A stretch of DNA of 64,000 nucleotides from Candidatus Scatomonas pullistercoris (GCA_018713515.1 DVOO01000011.1:62001-126000), one strand, 5' to 3'. Counted from the stretch's first letter, positions 9,720-19,421 are shown. Notes: generated by a model not told the origin, from the letters alone. Numbers and translations: made by a program.

Positions 9720-9792
9720 GGGCTCATAGCTCAGCTGGGAGAGCGTTCGGTTCGCATCCGAGAGGTCGAGGGTTCGAGTCCCTTTGGGTCCA
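9720..9792 (+). tRNA. tRNA-Ala (anticodon CGC)
   Basis: Cloverleaf by eye: acceptor GGGCTCA/TGGGTCC with G3:U70 identity pair, D-arm GCTCAGCTGGGAGAGC, anticodon loop TTCGCAT, T-arm GAGGGTTCGAGTCCC; CCA not encoded. Confidence 0.93.
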
Positions 9793-9804
9793 CGGAAAAA
9801 GAGG

Positions 9805-9846
9805 GGTATCCATTTCACGGAAAGTTGTGGAATGGATACCTTTTTG
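9805..9846 (+). terminator. Terminator downstream of tRNA-Ala
   Basis: GGTATCCATT...AATGGATACC followed by TTTTT. Confidence 0.85.
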
Positions 9847-9921
9847 TACAGGGCTGAAATTGACGCTTCCGCAGTTTTATGATAAGGTTGGAGTGATAAA
9901 TTTGGGGAGAAAGGAATCGAG

Positions 9922-10488
9922 ATGGACATTTTAAGCAGAGCGATACAGTTTGCGTCGGAGGCCTTTGATGGAATGTGCCGGAAAGGCGCGGGAGAGCCGG
10001 CGGTCCTCCACTCCATGGAGGCTGCGGTGATCGCCGGAACCCTGACGGAAGACCAGGAAGTACTTGCGGCCGCGGCGCTTCACGATACGGTAGAAGACGC
10101 GGAGGTGGAGCTGGCAGAGATCGAGAGGCAGTTTGGAGCGCGGGTGGCCGCGCTGGTTGAATCGGAGACCGAGAATAAGAGGAAAGAGATGCCACCGGAG
10201 AAATCCTGGAGGATCCGGAAGGAGGAGGCGCTTGAGAAGCTTAAGGCTTCTTCCGATCCGGGTGTCAAGATTTTGTATCTGGGAGACAAGCTGTCGAATC
10301 TGCGGTCTCTGTACAGAATGCAGGTCCGGCAGGGTGACGGGATGTGGGAAATCTTTCATGAAAAGAATCCGGAAGCTCATCACTGGTACTACCGGGCTGT
10401 TGCAGAGATTCTCACGGAGCTGAACGAATCTGCTGCCTGGAAAGAATACGATCAGCTGATCCGGATTGTTTTTAAGGAGAAAGGGTGA
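9922..10488 (+). CDS. Small HD-domain protein, SpoT/Mesh1-like alarmone hydrolase candidate
   Basis: LHSMEAAVIA...LAAAALHDTVEDAEV (HD motif), KILYLGDKLSNLRSL; RelA/SpoT hydrolase-like, no synthetase domain. Confidence 0.8.
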   Translation: MDILSRAIQFASEAFDGMCRKGAGEPAVLHSMEAAVIAGTLTEDQEVLAAAALHDTVEDAEVELAEIERQFGARVAALVESETENKRKEMPPEKSWRIRKEEALEKLKASSDPGVKILYLGDKLSNLRSLYRMQVRQGDGMWEIFHEKNPEAHHWYYRAVAEILTELNESAAWKEYDQLIRIVFKEKG

Positions 10489-11669
10489 AAAGCATGGTAC
10501 AGGTATCTTGTAAAGACAACGTTCTGCAGCTGGGGCTTGAGGGGCGGATTGATTCTTCCAATGCTCCGGCCGCCGAAAAGGAAATTATGGAGTTTGCCGG
10601 GAGTCATCCCCACACAGCCGTGGTGATTGACGCCGAAGGGCTGGAATATATTTCCAGCGCTGGGCTGCGGGTAATCCTCCGGATCCGAAAAAATGATCCG
10701 GAGCTTAAGATCATCAATGTCTCTTCCGAGGTATATGAAATTCTGGAGATGACAGGTTTTACGGAGATGATGCCTGTGGAGAAGGCATACCGCCGTCTGT
10801 CGGTGGAGGGCTGCGAGATTCTGGGGCAGGGCTCCAACGGTGTGGTTTACCGGTATGATCCGGATACCGTGGTAAAGGTATATCGGAATGCGGATGCGCT
10901 GCCGGAGATACGCAGGGAGAGAGAACTGGCCCGCAGGGCTCTGATTCTGGGCATTCCCACGGCCATCCCCTATGATGTGGTACGGGTGGGAGACGGATAC
11001 GGCTCTGTCTTTGAGCTTCTGAACGCCAAGTCCTTTTCCAAACTGATCGCCGCGGAGCCGGACAAGCTGGATACATACGTGGAACAGTTCGTGGATCTGC
11101 TGAAAAAGATCCACAGTACCGAGGTTTCTCCGGAGGACATGACGGATATGAAAGCGGTGGCCCTGGACTGGGCTGAGTTCCTGGGGGAATATCTTCCCGC
11201 GGAGCAGGGAGAGAAGCTGACCGCACTGATCCGGGCAGTGCCGGAATGCCGCACAATGATCCACGGGGATTACCATACCAACAATGTGGAAGTGCAGGAC
11301 GGAGAGGTGCTGCTGATTGACATGGACACCCTGTCCTTTGGCCATCCCATCTTTGAACTGGCCTCCATGTATCTGGGCTTCGTGGGCTTCGGCGAGATGA
11401 ACCGGGAGTCTGCGGAGAAGTTTATGAAACTGTCCTATGAGACCATGTGCAGGATCTGGAAGAAGTCCCTGGCTCTGTACCTGGAGACGGAAGATCCCGG
11501 GAGAATCGCCGAGGTGGAGAAAAAGGCCATGGTAGTGGGATACGCCCGGCTGATGCGCCGTACGATCCGCCGCATGGGGCTGGGCAGCGAAGAAGGAAAA
11601 ACAACTGTGGAAAAATGCCGCGGTCACCTGGAGAAGCTGCTGGCAGAAGTAGACAGTCTCGTATTTTGA
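10485..11669 (+). CDS. Fusion of N-terminal STAS (anti-sigma antagonist-like) domain and C-terminal APH-like phosphotransferase (TIGR02172-like)
   Basis: STAS: AVVIDAEGLEYISSAGLRVIL; kinase: LGQGSNGVVYRYDPDTVVKVYR, MIHGDYHTNNVEV, LLIDMDTLSFG. Confidence 0.85.
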   Translation: MKSMVQVSCKDNVLQLGLEGRIDSSNAPAAEKEIMEFAGSHPHTAVVIDAEGLEYISSAGLRVILRIRKNDPELKIINVSSEVYEILEMTGFTEMMPVEKAYRRLSVEGCEILGQGSNGVVYRYDPDTVVKVYRNADALPEIRRERELARRALILGIPTAIPYDVVRVGDGYGSVFELLNAKSFSKLIAAEPDKLDTYVEQFVDLLKKIHSTEVSPEDMTDMKAVALDWAEFLGEYLPAEQGEKLTALIRAVPECRTMIHGDYHTNNVEVQDGEVLLIDMDTLSFGHPIFELASMYLGFVGFGEMNRESAEKFMKLSYETMCRIWKKSLALYLETEDPGRIAEVEKKAMVVGYARLMRRTIRRMGLGSEEGKTTVEKCRGHLEKLLAEVDSLVF

Positions 11670-11682
11670 AAAGAGGCAGAGC

Positions 11683-12234
11683 ATGAAAAAACTGGCTGTA
11701 TTTTTTCCCGGAATCGGTTACCACTGCGACAAGCCCCTTCTGTATTACAGCAAGAAGCTGGCCGCCGCCTGCGGATACGGGATCCGGGAAGTTCCCTACG
11801 GGGGATTTGAGAGCGGGATCAAGGGAAATCCGGAAAAGATGGAGGCAGCCTTCCGCCTGGCGCTGGCCCAGGCAGAAGAGCTCCTGGGGGATGTGGAATG
11901 GAAAGAGTTTGAGGAGCTCCTCTTTGTGTCAAAGAGTGTGGGGACAGTTGTGGCCGCTGCCTTTGAGGAAAAGTACGGGCTGAAGGCCAAAAATATATTT
12001 TTTACTCCGGTGGAGCAGACCTTTCTGTTTGTCAGGCAGCCGGGAATTGTTTTTCACGGAAATGCAGATCCCTGGGCTTCCACAGCGATGGTGCGGCGGG
12101 CCTGCGAAGAAATGCAGCTTCCCCTCTTTCTCACGGAGGGAGCCAATCATTCCCTGGAAACGGGAGATGTGCAGGCAGATCTCTGTATACTGCAGGGTGC
12201 TATGGAACGGTGCAGGCTGTATATGGAAGCTTAA
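11683..12234 (+). CDS. Alpha/beta-hydrolase-like protein
   Basis: FPGIGYHCDKPLLYY..., FVSKSVGTVVAA (nucleophile-elbow-like), GANHSLE (His). Confidence 0.7.
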   Translation: MKKLAVFFPGIGYHCDKPLLYYSKKLAAACGYGIREVPYGGFESGIKGNPEKMEAAFRLALAQAEELLGDVEWKEFEELLFVSKSVGTVVAAAFEEKYGLKAKNIFFTPVEQTFLFVRQPGIVFHGNADPWASTAMVRRACEEMQLPLFLTEGANHSLETGDVQADLCILQGAMERCRLYMEA

Positions 12235-12277
12235 CAAAAGACCTCCCTCTGTCATAGGATAGATGGGAGGTAAATTT

Positions 12278-13153
12278 ATGGGAAGAGATATTGCGCAGCT
12301 GCACCCGAGACTGCAGAATGCGGTCCGGCAGCTGCAGAAGCTTTGTGCCCGAGAGGGGCTGACGCTGGGAATCGGGGAGTGCTTCCGCTCGGTGGCGGAG
12401 CAGGATGCCCTGTACGCCCAGGGACGGACAGCGCCGGGCTCCATTGTTACCAATGCGCCCGGCCGAAGCTATTCCAGCCAGCATCAGTGGGGAATTGCCT
12501 TCGATTTTTTCAAAAATGTATCCGGGCATGCCTACGACGATGACGGGTTTTTCAGCCGTGTGGGCGCCCTGGGAAAGTCCCTGGGTCTGGGCTGGGGAGG
12601 CGACTGGAAGGATTTTCCGGACCGGCCCCATCTGTATCTGCCGGACTGGGGCAGCACGCCGGCACTGCTGAAGCAGAGGTATGGAACTTTTGAAAGATTC
12701 AGAGCCTCCTGGAATGCCGGGGAAGGGGATGAAAAGCCGGGGGCCTTTTCCGGCTCTCCGCTGATACGGGATGGGCAGATTCATTTGAATAATTATGTGA
12801 ATGCCGGGCTGGAAACAGACGGTTTCCGGGGAAGCGCCACAAAAAAGGCGGGTGTGAAGGCTGTCCAGCAGGCCATGAATATGGATTACGGAGCCGGACT
12901 GGCCGTGGACGGGATCTGGGGATCCAGATCCGAGAACGCCCTGAAGGGTCATTATGTAGAACACGGAGAAAACCAGGAGCTGGTGAGGACCGTGCAGATA
13001 CTTCTTCTGCTCCGGGATACAGATCCCGGAGGCGTGGACGGAAGCTTTGGAGACGGAATGCTGGCGGCGGTAAAAAAGTACCAGAGCGTGGCCGGGCTGA
13101 TGGTGGACGGAGTGGCCGGATACAATACCATCAGGTCGCTGGCAGAAGTATAA
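12278..13153 (+). CDS. M15-type peptidase (endolysin-like) with C-terminal peptidoglycan-binding-like repeat
   Basis: ECFRSVAEQDALYAQGRT...SSQHQWGIAFDF...RPHLYLPDWG; C-terminal VDGSFGDGMLAAVKKYQSVAGLMVDGVAG. Confidence 0.85.
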   Translation: MGRDIAQLHPRLQNAVRQLQKLCAREGLTLGIGECFRSVAEQDALYAQGRTAPGSIVTNAPGRSYSSQHQWGIAFDFFKNVSGHAYDDDGFFSRVGALGKSLGLGWGGDWKDFPDRPHLYLPDWGSTPALLKQRYGTFERFRASWNAGEGDEKPGAFSGSPLIRDGQIHLNNYVNAGLETDGFRGSATKKAGVKAVQQAMNMDYGAGLAVDGIWGSRSENALKGHYVEHGENQELVRTVQILLLLRDTDPGGVDGSFGDGMLAAVKKYQSVAGLMVDGVAGYNTIRSLAEV

Positions 13154-13174
13154 AGGACGGAGGCGAAGAAAAAA

Positions 13175-13204
13175 GGAGGGCGCCGGATTTTTCCGGCGCC
13201 CTCC
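13175..13204 (-). terminator. Terminator for the minus-strand glycosyltransferase gene
   Basis: GGAGGGCGCCGGA/TCCGGCGCCCTCC 13-bp stem; T-tract on minus strand. Confidence 0.7.
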
Positions 13205-13223
13205 GGCGTCTGAAACAGACAGA

Positions 13224-14489
13224 TTATTTTTTGCTGCAGATCTGATCTGCGGAGCAGAGAATCGTGTGAGGAATTCGGGTCCAGGTTACTTTCCTGCGCA
13301 GCGCGGCCACCGCCATGGGAATATAGGTAAAAATAAACACCGGGAAGGTGAACAGATAAAGAATCTGTTTCCATTTGGGGCAGTAGATCCGTTTCTGTTC
13401 GGCCAGCAGTGTGACTGTTCCAAAGAGGAACAGGGACGCGTAGATACTGATCAGGCAGCCTCCCAGAGAAGCGGCAGCCGTCTCTGCCATGATCAGATTC
13501 TCTGTCAGAAGACCGGTCAGGGCGAAGACCAGATTGGCGCTCAGGGAGGTCAGCGTGATCAGGGTAGCCGGAGCGATCACCATCAGCATGTCGTAGCACT
13601 GAAAGCTGCGGCGTTTGAAAATTCCGCTGACCAGACCTTTTCCGTAACGAGCAAACACCTGGTAGAAACCCTTGGTCCAGCGGAGCCGCTGATTCCAGGA
13701 GGCCCGGAAGGTGACCGGCTGTTCATCGTAGAGAATGGCATCTTTGCAGTAACCGATATTGTAACCGCGGATGATGTGGTCCGTGGAAAATTCGATATCC
13801 TCCGTCAGCAGATGGTACTTCCATCCGCCGTCCTCCCGGATGACCTTTGTGGATACAAGAAACCCGGTTCCGGAAATTGCGCAGCTGGTTCCGGCCTTCA
13901 TGCGCGCGCCGTTTAAGAAGCGGGATTCTCGGATAAACCACAGGCCATAGCCGGCGGTCAGCCAGTTGGTGCCGTAATTTTTTGAATTGCGGTAGCTGGT
14001 GATAATTTCATAACCCTGGGAAAAGGTTTTGTTCATGGCTGTAAAATAATGAGAATCCAGGACGTTGTCAGCGTCGAATACAAGAAAACCGTCGTAGGAA
14101 TCGATGCCCTGTTCCTCATCAATCCGTTTCAGCGCATAATCCAGGGCGTATCCCTTACCCACCTGAACATGATTAAATCTCCGGATTACTTTTGCGCCGT
14201 ACTGTTCCGCGCACTCTGCCGTTCCGTCGGTGCAGTTGTCCGCGATTACATAGACGGAAATCAGTTCCTGGGGATAATCCTGTTTCCGGATGCTTTCCAG
14301 GAGACCGCCGATGACCGTCTCCTCATTTCTGGCCGGGATCAGCACCGCGTATTTGTGCATTTCCGCGTGGGCGGGTGCCTCTCTGTCTTTTTTAAACAGG
14401 CCGATAAATACGTACACTACCTGGTACAGGTAGCAGCCGCTGAACAGCAGCAGAAGGATAAAGTTAAAAATTTGAATAAATCCAACCAT
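13224..14489 (-). CDS. Membrane glycosyltransferase family 2
   Basis: AVLIPARNEETVIGGLLESI, FDADNVLD, TEDIEFS, QRLRWTKGF; flanking TM segments. Confidence 0.9.
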   Translation of the reverse strand: MVGFIQIFNFILLLLFSGCYLYQVVYVFIGLFKKDREAPAHAEMHKYAVLIPARNEETVIGGLLESIRKQDYPQELISVYVIADNCTDGTAECAEQYGAKVIRRFNHVQVGKGYALDYALKRIDEEQGIDSYDGFLVFDADNVLDSHYFTAMNKTFSQGYEIITSYRNSKNYGTNWLTAGYGLWFIRESRFLNGARMKAGTSCAISGTGFLVSTKVIREDGGWKYHLLTEDIEFSTDHIIRGYNIGYCKDAILYDEQPVTFRASWNQRLRWTKGFYQVFARYGKGLVSGIFKRRSFQCYDMLMVIAPATLITLTSLSANLVFALTGLLTENLIMAETAAASLGGCLISIYASLFLFGTVTLLAEQKRIYCPKWKQILYLFTFPVFIFTYIPMAVAALRRKVTWTRIPHTILCSADQICSKK

Positions 14490-14689
14490 TGTACACTCCT
14501 TTACATACTCTTTTTTCATACAGCCTGCCAGGCAGGCCTTCTCCTCAGGCCGGCAGAGAAGGAACTCTGCTCTCTGCCTCTAACCGCGTCTTATTATACT
14601 ACGAAATTGTGAAGAATTTCCGAAAATCATGAAGGTTTTAAGAAAAATTATGTTTTTTAAGAAAATAATAAGAATTAGGAGGGAATATA

Positions 14690-14839
14690 ATGGGAATGGG
14701 AGACAATATATACAAAAATACGGCCTTAAATCGTAATAAAATTGTAATATTTAACGGAAGACAGAGAGGGCAGACTGGCAGTATGCACAGAATCGGTTAC
14801 CCGAAATCCAGAACCGGAACCGGGCGGGAGAAATGTTGA
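14690..14839 (+). CDS. Candidate 49-aa small ORF upstream of the merR-type gene
   Basis: ATG preceded by AGGAGGG; ORF MGMGDNIYKNTALNRNKIVIFNGRQRGQTGSMHRIGYPKSRTGTGREKC; below ORF-track length cutoff. Confidence 0.25.
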   Translation: MGMGDNIYKNTALNRNKIVIFNGRQRGQTGSMHRIGYPKSRTGTGREKC

Positions 14840-14893
14840 AAAAGTCCGCAGCAGATGGTAGGATAATACCATTACGGGGAGTGAGGTGAAAAT

Positions 14894-15724
14894 GTGGCTT
14901 ACCGGATCGGAACCATTGCGCGCCTTCTCGGCATGTCTGCCGAGGGGATCCGCCTGTATGAGCGGTCGGGCATCCTGAGAGCGCAGAGAGAAAATGAAGA
15001 AAATGAATACAGATCCTATGACCATCTGGATATAACAGCCCTCATACGGGCCAGAGGATACCATTACTGCGGATTCAGCACCCGGGAGATTGAACGGCTG
15101 ATCAATTCTTCCGATACAGGAGAGGTGACCCGTCTTTACGCGGAGAAAGAGAAGGAGCTGCGGAGGGAGATTGCGCGGAAGCAGAGGCAGATCGAATGCC
15201 TGGAGGAGTTCCGGCATCTGACGGAGGAGGCAGAGAAGCAGCTTTTCCGAATCCGCTGGGGAGAACGGCCCGCCCTGTACCGTTTTGAATTTATGAGAGA
15301 TGGAGAACTTCTGCTGAGAGGCAGAGAGGAGACGGTATTCCGGACGTGGGTGCAGAATACGCCCATGGTTTTTCTGTCACAGATGAACAGTTGGGAAGAG
15401 CTTGTGCAGGGACGCGCCCAGGTGACAGCCGCCCTGGGGGTTCTGGCCGGGGATGCAGAACGGCTGCAGCTGGACACCGAGTATGCCGTCTATTATGAAT
15501 CCTGTCCCTGTCTCTGTACTATCGTCAGAGAACAGGGAAATCAGCTGCAGCCGCCCAAGTGCCTGGCACATGTGATCCGGTATGTCAGAGAAAAGAAAAT
15601 CCGGGTGACGGGAAATCCCATCGCACGGACGTTCCTGTCCCTGAACAAAAAAGAAGATTATACCAGATACCGGCAGGTCTGGATACCGGCAGAAGAAAAA
15701 AGTGCCGGAAGCGGAGGACTATGA
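14894..15724 (+). CDS. MerR family transcriptional regulator (GTG start)
   Basis: YRIGTIARLLGMSAEGIRLYERSGILRAQRENENEYRSYDHLDI. Confidence 0.92.
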   Translation: MAYRIGTIARLLGMSAEGIRLYERSGILRAQRENEENEYRSYDHLDITALIRARGYHYCGFSTREIERLINSSDTGEVTRLYAEKEKELRREIARKQRQIECLEEFRHLTEEAEKQLFRIRWGERPALYRFEFMRDGELLLRGREETVFRTWVQNTPMVFLSQMNSWEELVQGRAQVTAALGVLAGDAERLQLDTEYAVYYESCPCLCTIVREQGNQLQPPKCLAHVIRYVREKKIRVTGNPIARTFLSLNKKEDYTRYRQVWIPAEEKSAGSGGL

Positions 15725-17566
15725 CAGCTCCCGCATGCCATGGTACAGCTGGTAATATTCCCCTTTCAGGGCCAGAAGCTCTTCGTGGGTGCCACGCTCT
15801 ATGACAGCGCCCTGTTCCAGCACCAGGATCGCGTTGCACCGGCGGACAGTGGAAAGGCGGTGGGCGATGACGAAGACGGTTCTGCCCTCCATCAGCCGGT
15901 CCATGCCCTTCTCGATCAGAGCCTCGGTGCGCGTATCAATGCTGCTGGTGGCTTCATCCAGGATCAGCACCGGCGGGTCGGCCACAGCCGCTCTGGCAAT
16001 GGCCAGCAGCTGACGCTGCCCCTGGGACAGATTGCTTCCGTCGCCGGTGACCATGGTGTCGTATCCCTGAGGGAGGCGGGTGATGAAGGAATCTGCGTTG
16101 GCCAGACGGGCCGCGGCGCGGATTTCCTCCATATTTGCGTCCAGTTTTCCAAAGCGGATATTATCCGCAATGGTTCCGGTAAAGAGGTGGGTGTCCTGGA
16201 GAACAATGGCCAGGGAGCGGCGGAGGGAATCTTTCTGAATGTCCCTTACATCTATGCCGTCGTAGGTGATGGAGCCGCTGTCCACCTCGTAAAAACGGTT
16301 GATCAGATTGGTGACGGTGGTTTTGCCGGCACCTGTGGAGCCCACGAAGGCGATTTTCTGCCCAGGCTTGGCGTACAGGCTGATGTGGCGGAGGATTGTT
16401 TTGTCCGGCGTATAGCCAAAAGTCACATCGTGGAATCGCACATCCCCCCGCAGCCGTGTGAGCGTATGGGTTTCCAGGTTTTCCCAGGCCCAGCAGCCGG
16501 TTCTTCTGCGGCTTTTTTTCAAAGTGCCGTCCGCTGCCTCTTCTGCGCCGGTCAGGACTGTATTTCCCAGATCTGTCTCAGGAGCTTCCTTCATCATGCG
16601 GAAGATCCTCTCCGCGCCGGCCATGGCTGCCAGAAGGAAATTAGACTGCTGGGTAAACTGGTTGATGGGCATGGCAGCCTGGCGGACAAATACCAGATAA
16701 CTGGCCAGGCTCCCCACATCCGTCATTCCCCGGATGGCCATGATGGCGCCCAGGATTGCCACAACCGCATAATTGATATAGGAGATGCTTACCACCATGG
16801 GGATCATTGTGCCTGAATAGCCCACAGCCTTGGTCCCCGCCCGGCGGAGCATCTCATTTTTCTGCCGGAATGTCCGCATGTTGGCGCCCTCATGGTTGAA
16901 AGCTTTGACAACCTTCTGGCCGGCGATCATTTCTTCCATATATCCGTCCAGTTCCCCCAGATAGGACTGCTGCTGATTAAAATAAAATTTACTTTTTCTG
17001 CTGCTGTAGCGGATGTAGAGGAACATGGCGGCATAGCCGAAAATCACCAGAAAAGAAAGCTGCCAGTTCAGAATAAAGAGGAGAACCAGGGTTCCCACCA
17101 CCTGGATGAAGCTCTGGATTACCAGGGCAAAACTGTTGTTCAGGGCATCGGAAACGGTATCCACATCGTTGGTGTAGCGGCTCATGATATCCCCGTGGGG
17201 ATGGGAGTCAAAGTAGCGCAGGGGAAGGCGCTCCATAGTATGGAAAAGATCCTTTCGGATATCAAAGATAACCTTCTGGGCAGCACGCACCATGGTCTGG
17301 GTATAGCCCAGAGCTGAGAGAGCGCCGGTTCCGTAGATGGCGGCGGTGACGGCTACGCCAAAGAGCAGACCCTTCATATCGCCGGGAACGATGTAGCGGT
17401 TGATGATGGGCTTGAGCATATAAGTGCCCAGAAGATTGGCCAGAGCGCTGACGGAGGTCAGAATCCCCACCAGAATCAGAAGAATTTTATGGCGGCCCAT
17501 GTAGGCCAGAAGCGTGCGCAGGGTTCCCTTCAGATTGTCAGGCCTTTTCCCGGTTATCTGCGGCAT
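15719..17566 (-). CDS. ABC exporter ATPase/permease (half-transporter 2)
   Basis: TMD plus NBD: GSTGAGKTT, LSQGQRQ, VLILDEATSSID. Confidence 0.93.
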   Translation of the reverse strand: MPQITGKRPDNLKGTLRTLLAYMGRHKILLILVGILTSVSALANLLGTYMLKPIINRYIVPGDMKGLLFGVAVTAAIYGTGALSALGYTQTMVRAAQKVIFDIRKDLFHTMERLPLRYFDSHPHGDIMSRYTNDVDTVSDALNNSFALVIQSFIQVVGTLVLLFILNWQLSFLVIFGYAAMFLYIRYSSRKSKFYFNQQQSYLGELDGYMEEMIAGQKVVKAFNHEGANMRTFRQKNEMLRRAGTKAVGYSGTMIPMVVSISYINYAVVAILGAIMAIRGMTDVGSLASYLVFVRQAAMPINQFTQQSNFLLAAMAGAERIFRMMKEAPETDLGNTVLTGAEEAADGTLKKSRRRTGCWAWENLETHTLTRLRGDVRFHDVTFGYTPDKTILRHISLYAKPGQKIAFVGSTGAGKTTVTNLINRFYEVDSGSITYDGIDVRDIQKDSLRRSLAIVLQDTHLFTGTIADNIRFGKLDANMEEIRAAARLANADSFITRLPQGYDTMVTGDGSNLSQGQRQLLAIARAAVADPPVLILDEATSSIDTRTEALIEKGMDRLMEGRTVFVIAHRLSTVRRCNAILVLEQGAVIERGTHEELLALKGEYYQLYHGMRELS

Positions 17567-19331
17567 ATCCGTCGCCTCCTTTCTGTACGGTATCCTCCCG
17601 TATTTCTCCGGCTGTATGAATCTGTGAATGATAGATTTCCTGATAGATCTTATCCGTCTTTAAAAGCGTATCGTGGCTGCCTGCGGCGTGTACTTTTCCG
17701 TCGTCCAGAATTATAATCTGATCCGCGTGCATTACGGAGGTGATCCGTTGGGCAATGATGATCTTTGTCATATCCGGAATGGCTTTCAGTTCCCTCCAGA
17801 TATGCGCCTCTGTGGCTGTGTCCACAGCGCTGGTGGAATCATCGAAGATCAGGACTTTCGGATGCTTCAGCAGCGTCCGCGCAATGCAGAGCCGCTGCTT
17901 CTGACCGCCGGAGAGGTTCTGGGCGCCCTGATCCAGCACAGTGTCCAGACCGCCCGGCATCCGTTTCAGAAATTCGTCTGCGCCGGCCCTCCGGCAGGCC
18001 GCCCACATTTCTTCTTCGCTGGCCTGTTCGTTTCCCCACCGGAGATTTTCCCGGACAGTTCCGGAAAACAGAACGTTTTTCTGCAGTACAATGCCGATGG
18101 CGTCCCGGAGCACCGGCAGACGGTATTCCCGTACATCATGACCGCCTACCCGTACGCTGCCGGAGGTGACGTCGTAGAGGCGGGGGATCAGCTGGATCAG
18201 CGTGCTCTTGGAGGAACCGGTGCCGCCGATGATCCCCACGGTCTGGCCGGATTCAAATTTCAGGCTGACATCCGAGAGGGCAGGCCGCCTGGCGGCAGAA
18301 CTGTATTTGAAGTCCACATTCCGGAATTCCACAGAACCGTCCGGCACCCGCCCGAGTCCCTCCGGGACATCGGTCAGGTCCGGAACTTCCGCGAATACTT
18401 CGCCGATCCGGGTGATGCTGGCCAGAGAACGGGTCAGCATGAGAAATACGTTGGAGATCATCATCAGAGAATTGATGATCTGCATCACATAGCTGAGGAA
18501 ACCGGTCAGGGAACCCACCTCCAGTGTTCCGGCATGGATAAAGTTGCCCCCGAACCAGAGAATCAGGACGGTTGCCGTGTACATGACAAACTGAAAGGCG
18601 GGAAGATTCAGCACGGCAATGCGGAAGGTATTCCGGCTGTTTTCTGTCAGCGTCCGGTTGGCCTGCCCGAAATTGGCTTCCTCATAGTCGCCGCGCACGT
18701 AGGCCTTGACCGCCCGGATGGCGTTCAGATTTTCCTGCACTACAAGGTTGACCTTATCCACGGATGCCTGGAGTTTTCCGTACATGGGCGCAGTCTTCCG
18801 GACGATCAGAAACAGAATGCAGCCCAGAAGGGGAGTGCATACCAGAAAGACCAGGGCCAGGCGCACGTTCATGTAGAAGGCCAGAATCAGCCCCATTACC
18901 AGGAGGACAGGGCCGCGGACCAGAGGACGCAGGCCGTTGACCACCGTATTCTGCAGAACGGTAACATCGGTGGTCATGCGGGTGATCAGCGAGGACGTTT
19001 CAAAATGATCCAGATTGGCAAAGGAATAGTCCTGGAGCCGGGCATACTCTGCCTCCCGGATGCAGGTACCGAAGCCCAGGGCGGTCCGGGCCGCGTAGCG
19101 GGCAAAGAGCAGTCCGCAGAACAGGGACAGGAGGGCGCAGACGGCCATCTGTATTCCCTGCTGCAGAATGTAGCGGATGTCCCGGCCGGCAACGCCCACA
19201 TCAATAATATCTGACATGACCAGCGGGATGAAAAGCTCGAAAATACTCTCCGCTGTGACAAAAAGCACGGCCAGAAAAAATTCTTTTCTGCAGGGCCGAA
19301 GATACGGGAGAAGCTGTTTAAAATTCTTCAC
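17538..19331 (-). CDS. ABC exporter ATPase/permease (half-transporter 1, degenerate Walker B glutamate)
   Basis: TMD plus NBD: GGTGSSKST, LSGGQKQR, VLIFDDSTSAVD. Confidence 0.93.
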   Translation of the reverse strand: MKNFKQLLPYLRPCRKEFFLAVLFVTAESIFELFIPLVMSDIIDVGVAGRDIRYILQQGIQMAVCALLSLFCGLLFARYAARTALGFGTCIREAEYARLQDYSFANLDHFETSSLITRMTTDVTVLQNTVVNGLRPLVRGPVLLVMGLILAFYMNVRLALVFLVCTPLLGCILFLIVRKTAPMYGKLQASVDKVNLVVQENLNAIRAVKAYVRGDYEEANFGQANRTLTENSRNTFRIAVLNLPAFQFVMYTATVLILWFGGNFIHAGTLEVGSLTGFLSYVMQIINSLMMISNVFLMLTRSLASITRIGEVFAEVPDLTDVPEGLGRVPDGSVEFRNVDFKYSSAARRPALSDVSLKFESGQTVGIIGGTGSSKSTLIQLIPRLYDVTSGSVRVGGHDVREYRLPVLRDAIGIVLQKNVLFSGTVRENLRWGNEQASEEEMWAACRRAGADEFLKRMPGGLDTVLDQGAQNLSGGQKQRLCIARTLLKHPKVLIFDDSTSAVDTATEAHIWRELKAIPDMTKIIIAQRITSVMHADQIIILDDGKVHAAGSHDTLLKTDKIYQEIYHSQIHTAGEIREDTVQKGGDGYAADNREKA

Positions 19332-19421
19332 GGAAAATCATCCCTTTCTTTTATTATGCTGCTTTCTGTATGATAAACCTTAAACACGGTGTAAAGTCAA
19401 GAAAAAGTATGCGGAAAGGAC

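Noticed and set aside
9645-10016. Minus-strand 123-aa ORF containing GPKGTRTLDLSDANRTLSQLSYEP
   Set aside because: This is the classic spurious translation antisense to a tRNA gene (tRNA-Ala at 9720-9792).
10452-11684. 410-aa minus-strand ORF opposite the STAS-kinase gene
   Set aside because: Exact shadow of the real CDS; composition atypical (His/Gln/Pro-rich).
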